Shown: positions 6,557 to 16,581 of the stretch, one piece after another
Numbering within the stretch: position 1 is the stretch's first letter
Layout of the letters: each line of letters opens with the position of its first letter
DNA from: Catenovulum agarivorans YM01
Lineage (GTDB): Bacteria > Pseudomonadota > Gammaproteobacteria > Enterobacterales > Alteromonadaceae
NCBI RefSeq assembly: GCF_000281085.1
Contig: NZ_JH767532.1
Location: 26,433-90,432, forward strand
DNA length: 64,000 bases
Direction of reading: 5' to 3'
The notes under the pieces: model-generated
Database searches by the model: none
What the model saw: the letters and a program-made list of their open reading frames with translations, nothing else
What the model was told of the DNA's origin: nothing
Position numbers and translations under genes: made by a program

Positions 6557-9500
6557 ATGTTAAAAGATATTCGCTTACATATAGAACAAGACGAAGAAAA
6601 ACAAAGCGAAATAGAAGCGACTTTAGCGGCCGACATAAAACGCATTCATGCACGTAATATCCAAGCCTTTAGTTATCATATTCCTAGTTTATTAGAGCTA
6701 GTGCAACATGTGCAAACATCGAACGCAGCTTTAATCTGTAACAAATTTGGTGAAAAGAACATTGTTGATTATGGCAATGGCCGCACCTTGTATGGACTGA
6801 ACCCACTACAAGAAATTGACAAGCAGTATCAAGAATTTTGCCGTTTTCCACAAAACGTTCAACTTGTAGCGGACAGTATAGCCGAACAAGATGAAGATTC
6901 AGAACAAGACGAAAGCAGTAAAAATAACAAGTTAGGCCTATCAAAATTAGCCAACTACCAAGAATATTTATCTCGAACCGCTTTACCAAAAGATATTGAG
7001 GTTTTAGTTGTACTTGGCATAGGTTTAGGTAGACATATCCAGTCTCTCATTGCAAATCACAATATTCGCCATTTAGTGGTTTACGAGCCAGAAGTGCAGT
7101 ATTTTCAGTGTTCAGTGATGGCGACTGATTGGGAAAGTATTCTTGACCAAGCCAAAGCTAAAAGAACTTCGATTTATTTACAAGTAAACAAAGATGGCCG
7201 TGACATTACCGCAGACTTGTCAGAGCTAAATCAGCATTTTCCGTTTGAACAGTTTTATTTGTATCAGCATTACCATCATCCAATTTTTGATTCAGTAGCG
7301 GCAAGTTTACGTGATCATACTTGGCACTATTGTGTAACCAACGGCATACGAGTTAAACAGCAAAGCGCAGCTAACTATATCCCTATTTGGACACAATCCA
7401 TTGAGTTAGACACAGTTGAAGATGTAGAAAAGAGCGATTCAAGCTTCTTTGAAAATAATATAGCGGCATTCAAAAAATATTACCCAGCGATAGCGAAAGA
7501 GTTCGAGCAGTATCAAAGTAAAACTTGGAATACAGTTTTACATGCCGATAAACAAATAAACCTAATTGAAAATAACACATTAGCTTGTTGGCATGGAGAT
7601 CATCCTAAAATTGAAGGTGAACAGAACTTTGCTAATTTTAGCCGTTACCCAAATAAAGACGGTTTAGTTTTAGGTTACAAAGGCACTAAGCTTAAACATT
7701 ATTTACACTATCAATTTGTTGCTGAAACCGAAAAAATTTTAGAAGAGTTAGAAGAGGAAGCAGGCCAACTGCCAGAAGATATAAAATCTTTGATCGTATT
7801 TGGTATAGGCACTGGTTACCAACTAGATAGTTTGTTTGCCAATCACAGTGTTGAAAATTTATTTATTTGTGAGCCGAATCGAGACTTCTTTTATGCTTCA
7901 TTACATGCGATTGATTGGGCAAAATATTTAAAACAAATTGACGATTCGGGCGCGCGTTTATACTTAAATATTGGTGACGATGGCACACATTTATTCCGCG
8001 ACTTATTAAACCAGTTTTATTCAATTGGCCCGTATATTTTAGCCAATACCTATTTTTACCAAAGTTATTACAATTCAAACTTAGTTGCCGCCGTAGCCCA
8101 ACTGCGTGAACAGCTCCAGGTTGTAATCTCGATGGGGGAATACTACGACCACGCAAGGTATGGTATAGCCCACACCACAGAAACTATTTCGCGTGGCTAC
8201 CCATTTTTAATTAAAGATGCAGCGAAAAAGCTCAGTTACCAAGATAAAGAAGTGCCTATATTTTTGGTTGGTAACGGACCTTCGTTAGATAAAAGCATAG
8301 AAACTATTAAAGAGTGGAAAGAGCAGGCTATCGTTATTTCCTGCGGTACAGCACTTATGCCACTATACAAAAACGGCATAGTGCCTGATTTTCATGCGGA
8401 GATAGAGCAGAACCGTTCAACCTTCGACTGGATATGTCGTATCGGCGATTTTGACTACCTTAAACAAATTAGTTTAATTAGCTGTAATGGTATTCACCCT
8501 GATACCTGTGATTTGTTTAAAGATGTATATTTAGCATTTAAAGAGGGTGAGTCATCTACGATTTCAGCCTTAACTATACTAGGCAGAGAAAACTACGAAG
8601 AGCTTAAATTTGCTTTTCCAACTGTGTCGAACTTTGCATTAAACTTATTTACAAATGTAGGGTTTAATCAGGTATATTTGTTTGGAGTTGATTTAGGTTT
8701 TGTCGATCCAGTTAACCATCACTCCCAGCAATCAGGATATTACTTAGAAGAAGGTAAAGAGCTTTATAACTACCAAGATAAAAATAATACTTCATTAGTC
8801 ATTCCTGGAAATTTTCGGCCAACCGTTTTCACCAAGCACGAATATAAAGTTTCTAAAACAATAATCGAACAAACCTTATCCTCAAGAAAAATTGAGTGTT
8901 TCAATGCATCAGATGGCGCTAGTATTCGCGGTGCGAGTCCTTTAATTTTGGACAGCGTATTGTTGGTTTCTTCACGCGACAATAAAGCAACATGCGTGGC
9001 AAATTTCAAACGCGATGTATTTTATACAGGAGATAATTCTTCTTCATATCTCGAGCAACTTTTGCAAAAATTTAAACAAGAAAATTTGGTATTTGAATTA
9101 AAAGCATTAAAAGATTTGGTTGACAGTACTTCTGGTTCAGAAAAAGATATTGAGTACTTAGTTCAAAGACAAAAGGAAATGTTGTTTGCATCCTACTCTC
9201 ACAGTAAATCATTGTTGTTTTTCTTGCTCTACGGAACGGTAAATTATGCTAATGCTTTTTTTAGCAAATTGCTTTTATGCTCTAAAAAAGATGGGGCACT
9301 TTCAGATTCTATTGAGAAAGTTAAATTTGCTTGGAGTAATGCTCTTGATTGCGTCATAAGTGATGTAAGCGAGATTATTAAACTAGACCATTCTATTTCT
9401 TTGTCAGCAGCTAGAGAGTTGATTTTTTGTCGGCATAACACTAAGTTTACTCATTTTAATTTTCTGAATTCAGAACCATATGCCAACAAATTTTTTGAAG

Positions 9501-10144
9501 GAATTAACAAGGCTACACAAGTTTTAGATGGGACAGTTCAAGATGAGCCATCTAATAGGTTGCTTTACGTCGATGCAAACGTTTGGGATTCTGATGAGTG
9601 CTTTGAAAAGCTAGACTGTAATGGTTCTACGATTTTGGTAAATGGGTGGGGTGAGAATTTATCCGAAGTATTGTCTTTGTTCTCTAAGCAATTTTCTGAG
9701 GGAGATCTAAAAGTAGTCATTCAACCTAAATTTATTGAAAATAAATCAGAGTTGTCGCTTTTTAGGGATGGCTCGAATGTTTTTAATTTGGATTACACTT
9801 CTGCATTAAAAGCCTATAAAGCGTTATTAGGTTCACTTGATGCTGCGTTTTTTATACCTAAATTCCAAATTCTTGATTCATTCACTTCTCAAATAGATGC
9901 TCTGATTAAACAATTGAACGGTATGCTAGATTCGAAACTCGTTTGGGTTGAGTATTCTAGCTATATTGCCGGTTTTAAACGAGAAAGTTTTTTAGCAAGT
10001 ATTCATTTAAAAGACGGCTCAGGTAATAGAGGTCGAGTTATTCAACTCCCACTATCGTTGGATGATGTTTGTGCGAGAAAATTCTCGTTAGACGAAGTTG
10101 AGCGTATGTATAAAAAGTTCTCAAATGTTTTTGAGAACTTTTAG
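6557..10144 (+). CDS. maf: Motility accessory factor (Maf/DUF115) family protein, large form
   Basis: A 1195-residue protein. The central domain from about residue 560 has FLVGNGPSLD and a following AEIEQNRS, typical of the DUF115/MAF_flag10 family that transfers nonulosonic acids onto flagellin. Upstream are two related Rossmann-like blocks, VLGIGLGRH near 151 and VFGIGTGYQ near 412, each followed by a glutamate-proline turn (YEPE, CEPN), suggesting an internal duplication of the N-terminal domain. The last 350 residues match nothing I recognise. Known Maf proteins are mostly 600-700 residues, so this is unusually long. The flagellin gene of this locus supports the role. Base use seems to shift near 8.8-9.0 kb. 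Confidence 0.85.
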   Translation: MLKDIRLHIEQDEEKQSEIEATLAADIKRIHARNIQAFSYHIPSLLELVQHVQTSNAALICNKFGEKNIVDYGNGRTLYGLNPLQEIDKQYQEFCRFPQNVQLVADSIAEQDEDSEQDESSKNNKLGLSKLANYQEYLSRTALPKDIEVLVVLGIGLGRHIQSLIANHNIRHLVVYEPEVQYFQCSVMATDWESILDQAKAKRTSIYLQVNKDGRDITADLSELNQHFPFEQFYLYQHYHHPIFDSVAASLRDHTWHYCVTNGIRVKQQSAANYIPIWTQSIELDTVEDVEKSDSSFFENNIAAFKKYYPAIAKEFEQYQSKTWNTVLHADKQINLIENNTLACWHGDHPKIEGEQNFANFSRYPNKDGLVLGYKGTKLKHYLHYQFVAETEKILEELEEEAGQLPEDIKSLIVFGIGTGYQLDSLFANHSVENLFICEPNRDFFYASLHAIDWAKYLKQIDDSGARLYLNIGDDGTHLFRDLLNQFYSIGPYILANTYFYQSYYNSNLVAAVAQLREQLQVVISMGEYYDHARYGIAHTTETISRGYPFLIKDAAKKLSYQDKEVPIFLVGNGPSLDKSIETIKEWKEQAIVISCGTALMPLYKNGIVPDFHAEIEQNRSTFDWICRIGDFDYLKQISLISCNGIHPDTCDLFKDVYLAFKEGESSTISALTILGRENYEELKFAFPTVSNFALNLFTNVGFNQVYLFGVDLGFVDPVNHHSQQSGYYLEEGKELYNYQDKNNTSLVIPGNFRPTVFTKHEYKVSKTIIEQTLSSRKIECFNASDGASIRGASPLILDSVLLVSSRDNKATCVANFKRDVFYTGDNSSSYLEQLLQKFKQENLVFELKALKDLVDSTSGSEKDIEYLVQRQKEMLFASYSHSKSLLFFLLYGTVNYANAFFSKLLLCSKKDGALSDSIEKVKFAWSNALDCVISDVSEIIKLDHSISLSAARELIFCRHNTKFTHFNFLNSEPYANKFFEGINKATQVLDGTVQDEPSNRLLYVDANVWDSDECFEKLDCNGSTILVNGWGENLSEVLSLFSKQFSEGDLKVVIQPKFIENKSELSLFRDGSNVFNLDYTSALKAYKALLGSLDAAFFIPKFQILDSFTSQIDALIKQLNGMLDSKLVWVEYSSYIAGFKRESFLASIHLKDGSGNRGRVIQLPLSLDDVCARKFSLDEVERMYKKFSNVFENF

Positions 10145-10153
10145 GTCATTAGT

Positions 10154-12061
10154 ATGTGGAGTGCTAACTTTTCCAATTTCGTCACTATCTGGATGCAAAC
10201 GTTTTTAGTTTGTCTTCCTTTGGTTCAAATTAGTAAAAATATACGTTCTAAGAGAGGTGCATTGTTCTTTGATCTTTGCATTGGAGACGTCATATTTGTT
10301 GCACTGTTCTCGTTAGTTGGGAGTATATTTTCAAGCATATTTGCAATTCAATTTCTTTCTCTCGCACTTGTCCAAGTCTGGTGTATTTTTCTCTTTATTG
10401 ATGCACTATTGTTTGTTCAATATCGTATCGAGCTTACACCACAGAGTATCCAGTGGTTTTTTTCAGGTAGTAAAGGGATTCAAAAGGGCAGCTCATTTGC
10501 GCTAAATCTAGTCAAACAAAACCTTTGGATGACTGTTCTGCTTTGGGGCCCTTTATTACTTTTGATTGCAGCGCCTAATAGCCACCTTCTATCAGCAGCT
10601 ATTTTAACAAGTATAGTTTTGATTGGGGGGTTTACATTAAAGTACAAACTGTCATTAAAAACGCCATATTCAGCTGTAGTACTAGCAATACTGTGCATGT
10701 TTTTTCAGCCTTTTATTCCATTTGGCTCCGATCAAACTACCGAGATAGTTGTAAGTTTATTGCCTATACTGCCACTCGTTATTCATTTTTATTTGTTACG
10801 CGGTACAGCTTTTTATTCAGCCCCAAGTACATTGGCTAGTATGTTTTTTGGTTCATTAAAGGATTCCGATTTAGCTGATGTTGACACCTCTCAAATTGCC
10901 AGAGAATTTGAAGGTAAAGGAAAAAGCAACAAAAGCAAAAACAAAAGTGATTTATTTGGCCTATGCAAAAACGCCAATGTCATTCTGATTACCGTTGAAT
11001 CTCTGGGAGCCTATGTTAAACCATACAAAAATGCTTCTGTAGATATGAAAACATTACAGAATCATTTTCGTGACGCTATGTTTTCTGAGCATCATTATTG
11101 CTTATGTCCGAACACAACGGTAGCAACGAATCAAATTTATACTGGTCACTACTCTAACAACCCATACAACAAAAGTGACTCTGTATTCTACGGAAAAGAG
11201 CCGCTTTATTTACAAGAGCTTAATTCAAATAACTATTTCAGCATGTTTTTAGATCTGGCTGATATTAAATTGTACGATTATTGGAAACTGCTAAAGCGAA
11301 TAGGGTTTGACAAAATTTGGGGAACAAATGATTTGCCAAGCAAGGGGTTAAAGGCAGATTATCGTTTGTTAAATATGGTTGATGAAGTTGCTGGGATAGT
11401 TAACTCAAAGGAAAGACCTTTTTTTCTACATATTATTAATGACCAAACACATATGCCATATGAAGTTGTTAACTCTGAAAAGTTTAACCGTCACAAAGAC
11501 GGGAGTGAAAAGTCGAAATACCTCAACGCAGTCGAAGAGTTTGATTTTATTTTGGATGAATTTCTGACAAAACTTAAAACCAAAGTCGATTTGAGCAACA
11601 CTATATTTGTGTTGACGGGCGATCATGGTGAGTCTTTTGGGGAGTTTGGATATTATTTTCATAGTAACTCTTCAATTATTCCCCAACTTCAAGTTCCATT
11701 CTTTTTACAGCACCCCAAATTAGCAAATCGTCCTAAAAATAAATTTGAGTCGTCATGTCACTTTGATATTTTTCCAACTCTTATGGATCTTTTGGGGATT
11801 GAGAACAAAGTTGAAGGTTTGGGGGAAAGCTTATTTTGCTCAACCGAAATAAGACCCTACTTTTTTCATTCAGCAACATTAAAAGGAAACGCCCCTGCTA
11901 ACTATAGTGTGCTGTATAACAATCAGCACTACTGGAACGATAGGTTGTTTGGCAAACTTTATCAATTTGATAATGGGGAATTAGTAAAAAAAACCAATGA
12001 GGTTTATCAGAAAAGCATTTTAGTTCATTTTTTGAAAAAATATGGTTTGGTGGGCAATTAA
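10154..12061 (+). CDS. Sulfatase-fold membrane protein, LTA-synthase/phosphoethanolamine-transferase-like
   Basis: A 635-residue inner-membrane protein. Five or so hydrophobic segments occupy roughly residues 1-220, followed by a periplasmic sulfatase-type catalytic domain. The metal-site signature VILITVESLGAY lies near residue 277, the candidate nucleophile threonine is in CPNTTVATNQIYTG, and a late LTGDHGESFGE supplies metal ligands. Families of this build transfer phosphoglycerol or phosphoethanolamine from phospholipid to surface glycans, or act on sulfate esters. The two sulfotransferase genes nearby make either option worth testing. It starts 9 bases after the Maf gene. Confidence 0.75.
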   Translation: MWSANFSNFVTIWMQTFLVCLPLVQISKNIRSKRGALFFDLCIGDVIFVALFSLVGSIFSSIFAIQFLSLALVQVWCIFLFIDALLFVQYRIELTPQSIQWFFSGSKGIQKGSSFALNLVKQNLWMTVLLWGPLLLLIAAPNSHLLSAAILTSIVLIGGFTLKYKLSLKTPYSAVVLAILCMFFQPFIPFGSDQTTEIVVSLLPILPLVIHFYLLRGTAFYSAPSTLASMFFGSLKDSDLADVDTSQIAREFEGKGKSNKSKNKSDLFGLCKNANVILITVESLGAYVKPYKNASVDMKTLQNHFRDAMFSEHHYCLCPNTTVATNQIYTGHYSNNPYNKSDSVFYGKEPLYLQELNSNNYFSMFLDLADIKLYDYWKLLKRIGFDKIWGTNDLPSKGLKADYRLLNMVDEVAGIVNSKERPFFLHIINDQTHMPYEVVNSEKFNRHKDGSEKSKYLNAVEEFDFILDEFLTKLKTKVDLSNTIFVLTGDHGESFGEFGYYFHSNSSIIPQLQVPFFLQHPKLANRPKNKFESSCHFDIFPTLMDLLGIENKVEGLGESLFCSTEIRPYFFHSATLKGNAPANYSVLYNNQHYWNDRLFGKLYQFDNGELVKKTNEVYQKSILVHFLKKYGLVGN

Positions 12062-12062
12062 A

Positions 12063-13202
12063 ATGGCTGAGTTTAATTTCGTATTCTGTATTGACGAACG
12101 ATTTGTCGAGCCTTTGGGAGTTTTACTAACAAGTATAGAAGCAAATAGAGCGCGATCTTTTGTTCCTCATTATCACGTGATTCATCAAGGCCTTTCAGGC
12201 GAAAATAAATTACTACTTAAAAAAAGCCTACCTTCTGATGCCTTAATATCCTTTTATTCGTACACATCAAGTCACATTGGTAGCTTAAACGTCAGTGATG
12301 AATTTAAGAATCGCTTATCTGTTGCGACCTATTTTAGGTTTGAATTGGCGAGTATACTTCCAGAGCATATTGATAAAATATTATACCTAGATGCAGATAT
12401 GCTTGTGCTCACTGACCTGGCGGAAATATTTTCATTAGACTTTACTGATGGAGAGATTGCTGCTGTTGTTGAAGATGCTTTGGTTTCTAATAGCATGTAC
12501 GCCAAAAACCTTGTAGATGGTGCCCGCTACTTTAATGCTGGGATGATGATGATTGACATGGTCAGATGGCGAGCATCCAATATAACTCAGCGCTTGTGGG
12601 CAGCTTATGAGCAACACCCGAATGTTAAGTTCAATGATCAAGACATACTAAATGTAGTTTTAAAGAACAGAGTTAAGATAATTGCTAACGGATGGAACTT
12701 ACAAACTCAGTATTTAGTCAACAGTGCCCCAAATGCGATTGGCTCAACGCAAGATGTTGAGCACAAGATAATCCACTATACAGGAGCGGAGAAGCCTTGG
12801 CACTTTACTTGTGACCACCCCTATACTAAGCATTACCTAAAATATCGAGCGTTATCTGAATTCAGTTTTCAGCCATTGCAACTCTATCTTGATGAGCATG
12901 ATAAAAAATTACTAAGTCGGCTTACTAAGCTTCCTTCAAATTGCGGAGTTGTTATATATGCTTGCGGAGTTAAAGGTCGAAGAATTTCCAGCTATATATC
13001 TCAATATTTACCCTATTTAGAAATCTCACAAATGGTCGATAAAAAGGTATCAGGGTCAAATTGGCTTGGTAAAACAATTGAAGCAACATTAAAAAATGAT
13101 CGAGATTGGATTATTGTTTGTTCTGAGAAGTTTGCGAGAGAGATATATAACGAACTTGTTGAACAAGGAATAAAACCAGACTCTATTATTTATCAGGAAT
13201 AA
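12063..13202 (+). CDS. Glycosyltransferase family 8 protein with C-terminal Rossmann-like extension
   Basis: The N-terminal 270 residues are a GT-A retaining glycosyltransferase of family 8 (LgtC/glycogenin type): FVFCIDERFVEPLGVLLTSI at the start, the metal-binding YLDADM motif, FNAGMMMID, NDQDILN and a HYTGAEKPW block. The last 90 residues form a separate alpha/beta module beginning GVVIYACGVKGRR, with an apparent nucleotide- or sugar-binding loop. I chose the ATG at 12063 rather than the in-frame ATG at 12042 because GGTGGG lies 8 bases upstream and homology begins directly after it. It probably adds a hexose to a glycan; donor and acceptor are unknown. Confidence 0.85.
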   Translation: MAEFNFVFCIDERFVEPLGVLLTSIEANRARSFVPHYHVIHQGLSGENKLLLKKSLPSDALISFYSYTSSHIGSLNVSDEFKNRLSVATYFRFELASILPEHIDKILYLDADMLVLTDLAEIFSLDFTDGEIAAVVEDALVSNSMYAKNLVDGARYFNAGMMMIDMVRWRASNITQRLWAAYEQHPNVKFNDQDILNVVLKNRVKIIANGWNLQTQYLVNSAPNAIGSTQDVEHKIIHYTGAEKPWHFTCDHPYTKHYLKYRALSEFSFQPLQLYLDEHDKKLLSRLTKLPSNCGVVIYACGVKGRRISSYISQYLPYLEISQMVDKKVSGSNWLGKTIEATLKNDRDWIIVCSEKFAREIYNELVEQGIKPDSIIYQE

Positions 13203-13205
13203 TTC

Positions 13206-14645
13206 ATGTCCGAACAAAGAACTTTAGTGGTGGCAGCTGCTTCTCAATCTGTCGTAGAAAAATGCATTGCGTCTGTTGCATTGTCTGGGAAAGTCACGTT
13301 ATTAACAACCAAAAAGTATAGTTTGCCTATTGAGAGTTCAACCTTATATTTAGACGCAGCTATGTTTGATGAAGCACTAGAAATAGACTTTCCAGAGTAT
13401 GATTCAATAGTATTAGTCCAGCCGAACGATAGAGTTGTATCATATTTGAATGTTTACAGGTTTCTCCAAAAATACAATGTTGAACAGGTCAATATATTAA
13501 CGCCAGATAAGCCAGTAATTTCTACTTCTGTATCTAAATTGCTTAGTTATTTTAGTTTAAGTGACGTTGAGTCCAGTCAAGTTATCCATATTGATCCGCA
13601 ACTTATTCATGATTGTGTTTCTTTACCACAAATTTGTCACGGACAAATACTCAGTGGGGATTGGGATCTAGACTGTGTTCCGTTTGATTCGCACATAAGT
13701 TTTTATGAATCTCTCAAACAGAGAGTCGAACAAAACGTACCATGGGAAGATACGCACTATTTTGCTGAAGTTTTGAGCGATATTCGAAGTGGACAATCAA
13801 GATTTGGTTGCAGTAGTGAAAGCGATTTAATTCGACACTGTGCAGCCATGGACAGTTTGTTTCAATCAATTTCCGAAGAAGGTTGGATTCAAAGTAAAGC
13901 TGTTGATTATGTGACGATCCATATTTCTAGAGATGGCAAAATGCTTTTTGCAGATGGAAGGCATAGGTTGTCAATTGCCAAGCAACTAAAATTAAAGTCT
14001 ATACCTGTAAAGGTTTCTGTTCGTCACGCACAGTGGGTAAATTTCAAAGCTGAAGTTAAATCGTACGCCAATGCTTTTTGCCATGGAAGACTATATGCCC
14101 CGGTTGAACATCCAGACTTTGTAGAGTTTGAGCAAACTCAAGATTCTAGCCGATACACATTGATTCAAAGGAATATTTTACCAACGAGTACAACTGTTTT
14201 AGATATTGGCAGTCACTGGGGGTATTTATGTGGATTTCTTGAAAAATTTGGCTATGACTGTACAGCAGTTGAAGGTGACGTAAAAAACTTCTATTTTCTA
14301 GATAAACTTAGAACGGCAAATCAGAAACAATTTAAAGCGGTCAGAACCAGTATATTTGATTTTGAGCAGAGTAAATTTGACGCAGTTTTGGCTTTAAATA
14401 TCTTTCACCACTTTATTAAAACGCCTGAGCTCCACAAAATGTTCGTCACATTTTTGGGCAAGCTAGATATTAATGAGATGTTTTTGCAAACACATTCAAC
14501 CGATGAACCGCAAATGATTGGTGCGTATAAAAACTATAAAGATGAAGAGTTTGCTCGCTTTGTAATCGAACATTCATGCTTGAACCGATTCGAACTTATT
14601 TCAGACATGGAACACGGGAGAAAACTATTTCATTTAGTTAAATAA
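13206..14645 (+). CDS. ParB-like domain plus SAM-dependent methyltransferase fusion
   Basis: A 479-residue protein with three parts. The first 180 residues are unassigned. A segment near 240-275 (FADGRHRLSIAKQL and IPVKV) resembles ParB/sulfiredoxin-like nucleotide-binding folds. A C-terminal class I methyltransferase begins at VLDIGSHWGYL near residue 330, with an acidic AVEGD after strand 2 and LNIFHHF. Similar ParB-methyltransferase arrangements occur in glycan loci, where they may methylate a sugar. It lies between two glycosyltransferase genes with gaps of 3 bases on each side. The methyltransferase call is firm; the role of the ParB-like part is not. Confidence 0.7.
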   Translation: MSEQRTLVVAAASQSVVEKCIASVALSGKVTLLTTKKYSLPIESSTLYLDAAMFDEALEIDFPEYDSIVLVQPNDRVVSYLNVYRFLQKYNVEQVNILTPDKPVISTSVSKLLSYFSLSDVESSQVIHIDPQLIHDCVSLPQICHGQILSGDWDLDCVPFDSHISFYESLKQRVEQNVPWEDTHYFAEVLSDIRSGQSRFGCSSESDLIRHCAAMDSLFQSISEEGWIQSKAVDYVTIHISRDGKMLFADGRHRLSIAKQLKLKSIPVKVSVRHAQWVNFKAEVKSYANAFCHGRLYAPVEHPDFVEFEQTQDSSRYTLIQRNILPTSTTVLDIGSHWGYLCGFLEKFGYDCTAVEGDVKNFYFLDKLRTANQKQFKAVRTSIFDFEQSKFDAVLALNIFHHFIKTPELHKMFVTFLGKLDINEMFLQTHSTDEPQMIGAYKNYKDEEFARFVIEHSCLNRFELISDMEHGRKLFHLVK

Positions 14646-14648
14646 ATT

Positions 14649-15779
14649 ATGAAGATATTGTACTGCTGTAGAATTAACGAACACTCAACCAAAATGGCTG
14701 GAGTGTTTAAGAAAGTACTTGGGCAAGTGAGAGCGTTAGCTCATGCTCACCAAACTTTCTTTATGTATATGAGTTACGACTCGTTTAAAATTGCAGAGTA
14801 CAATGTAAAGCGTGATACTTTGAGCATAGTTTTTGAACAAAAGGGTGTATCAAAGCTTGGCGAGAGAGAATATTTTTGGGAATTAGCCAACCAATATTAT
14901 TGTAAAGTAAAACCCGACTTTGTTTATGCTAGGTATGACCAAATGTACGACGGTCAAAATTTGGCTAAATTTTTTAAAAGTTTGTGCGGTAACAACATTG
15001 TTACATCAATTGAGTTCCCCACTTATCCGTACGAATTTGAAATAAAAGATAAAACACAACTTGAACGTGATGTTGAAAATAGGTCGACACTGCTACCGTT
15101 TGTATCATTTATCTCGTCAACTAATCCTGCAACGGAACTATTGGGTAAATTAAACTTTTACTTTGATAATAAGGTTTCTGACGCTTGGTCCCAGCCTGAG
15201 CTAGATAACATTCAATGGCCTAAGCATCGCATCGATTTATTGGCTGTAGCCAATATTAGTGATTGGCATGCGTTTGATAGAGTGATTCGAGGTCTAGATC
15301 GATATTATCAATCTGAACATGAAGTTGATGTTCATTTCAATTTGGTTGGCGATGGCAGTGACTTGGATAAGCTGCAGAGCATAACTAACAACTTAAATTT
15401 ATCGGACAAGGTTCATTTTTGGGGATTTAAACTTGCGGACGAATTACTGCCGTTTTATTTAAGCTCCGATATAGGGATCGATACTTTAGGTTGTCATCGA
15501 AAGCATGTATCCACGATTAGTTCACTTAAAGGAAGGGAATATTTGTATTTTGGTTTACCAACTGTCACGACAAACATAGATAAAGAGCTTTCGAAAAACC
15601 CGTACTGTATTATTTATGACTCAGATGAAAGTGCTTTGGATATTCATGATTTATTAGAACAATATAAAAAATTTAGTACTACTGGCGTGACCAATAAAGA
15701 GATTCAGGAATATGCGAAAGCAAATTTAACTTGGTCAAGTTGGTCAGATAGTCTAATCCGATTTATTAGAAAAATATAA
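14649..15779 (+). CDS. GT-B glycosyltransferase (family 4-like)
   Basis: A 376-residue protein with GT-B architecture. The C-terminal donor-binding half has FNLVGDGSDLDKL, KVHFWGF, and a late FGLPTVTTNID in the position of the conserved acidic/glycine region of GT4 enzymes. The N-terminal half begins ILYCCRINEH and includes PDFVYARYDQMYDG. The expected E-x7-E motif is weak (GREYLYFGLP), so acceptor and donor cannot be named. It is part of the uninterrupted + strand run of the glycan island. Confidence 0.75.
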   Translation: MKILYCCRINEHSTKMAGVFKKVLGQVRALAHAHQTFFMYMSYDSFKIAEYNVKRDTLSIVFEQKGVSKLGEREYFWELANQYYCKVKPDFVYARYDQMYDGQNLAKFFKSLCGNNIVTSIEFPTYPYEFEIKDKTQLERDVENRSTLLPFVSFISSTNPATELLGKLNFYFDNKVSDAWSQPELDNIQWPKHRIDLLAVANISDWHAFDRVIRGLDRYYQSEHEVDVHFNLVGDGSDLDKLQSITNNLNLSDKVHFWGFKLADELLPFYLSSDIGIDTLGCHRKHVSTISSLKGREYLYFGLPTVTTNIDKELSKNPYCIIYDSDESALDIHDLLEQYKKFSTTGVTNKEIQEYAKANLTWSSWSDSLIRFIRKI

Positions 15780-15789
15780 GGTAGGCGTA

Positions 15790-16581
15790 GTGGTAAATTA
15801 TCTGAATTCGGTAAATTTTACGATTATTGTGAGTACAGGTAGAACCGGGACTGAATTTCTGGCTCATGCTCTTCCTCAAATCTACCCTTGTATTCACGCT
15901 GAACATGAACCTTATCCAGATGGTTTTGTTTTAGGTACTCAATACCATAGAGAAAACTATTCTAATGAAAGAGTGATTGAGCAATATTTGAAAATGCGAA
16001 AGCCCGTGCTGGAGAGGCTCGAACAAAGTAATAAAACAATATACGTTGAATCGAACAACAACTTGGTAATGTTTTTACCAGCGTTAATTGAGTTTTTTCC
16101 TAGACTTAAAGTTATACATGTTGAACGGTCTCCTTTGAGTTATATTCGCTCAGCAATTAGCAATGTTCAACAGTCTAGGTATACCTTATTTTCGGACACT
16201 GATCCTAGAGCTAGGTTAAACGCTAAAGATTTTCCGGATGATCCTGAATTCCACACATGGGAAGAGTTTAGTCAGTTTGAGAAACTTTGTTGGCATTGGA
16301 AAAAATACAATCAGTTAATAGAATCAAGTATTAAACAACCGTTGAATTATCTAAAAATATCACATCAGAAATTGTTTGAAAGTGATACCTTAAATGAATT
16401 CAACAAATTCTCGAAGTTTATTGATCCAACACTTGCGACTTCTAGCGATAAGATTCTAAGTTGTTTTTCAAATCCTAGAAATCAAGTTAAGGAGTATTCG
16501 ATTGGTTCGTTTGAAGACTGGGGAACAACTAAAATTCGAGCATTCGAGCGGATAATTGGACCTATTAAGGATTACCTATGA
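15790..16581 (+). CDS. Sulfotransferase-like protein 1
   Basis: A 263-residue protein with a P-loop-like PAPS-binding signature IIVSTGRTGTEFL at residues 12-24 and a second cofactor region VIHVERSPLSYIRSA with the arginine and serine expected for the 3'-phosphate site. These are the two hallmarks of the sulfotransferase fold. It would transfer sulfate from PAPS to a sugar. The start is a GTG shortly after AGGTAGG. It is followed by an overlapping LegB-like gene (4 bases). A second gene of the same family starts at about 23.2 kb and shares the signature STGRTGT. The substrate is unknown. Confidence 0.75.
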   Translation: MVNYLNSVNFTIIVSTGRTGTEFLAHALPQIYPCIHAEHEPYPDGFVLGTQYHRENYSNERVIEQYLKMRKPVLERLEQSNKTIYVESNNNLVMFLPALIEFFPRLKVIHVERSPLSYIRSAISNVQQSRYTLFSDTDPRARLNAKDFPDDPEFHTWEEFSQFEKLCWHWKKYNQLIESSIKQPLNYLKISHQKLFESDTLNEFNKFSKFIDPTLATSSDKILSCFSNPRNQVKEYSIGSFEDWGTTKIRAFERIIGPIKDYL

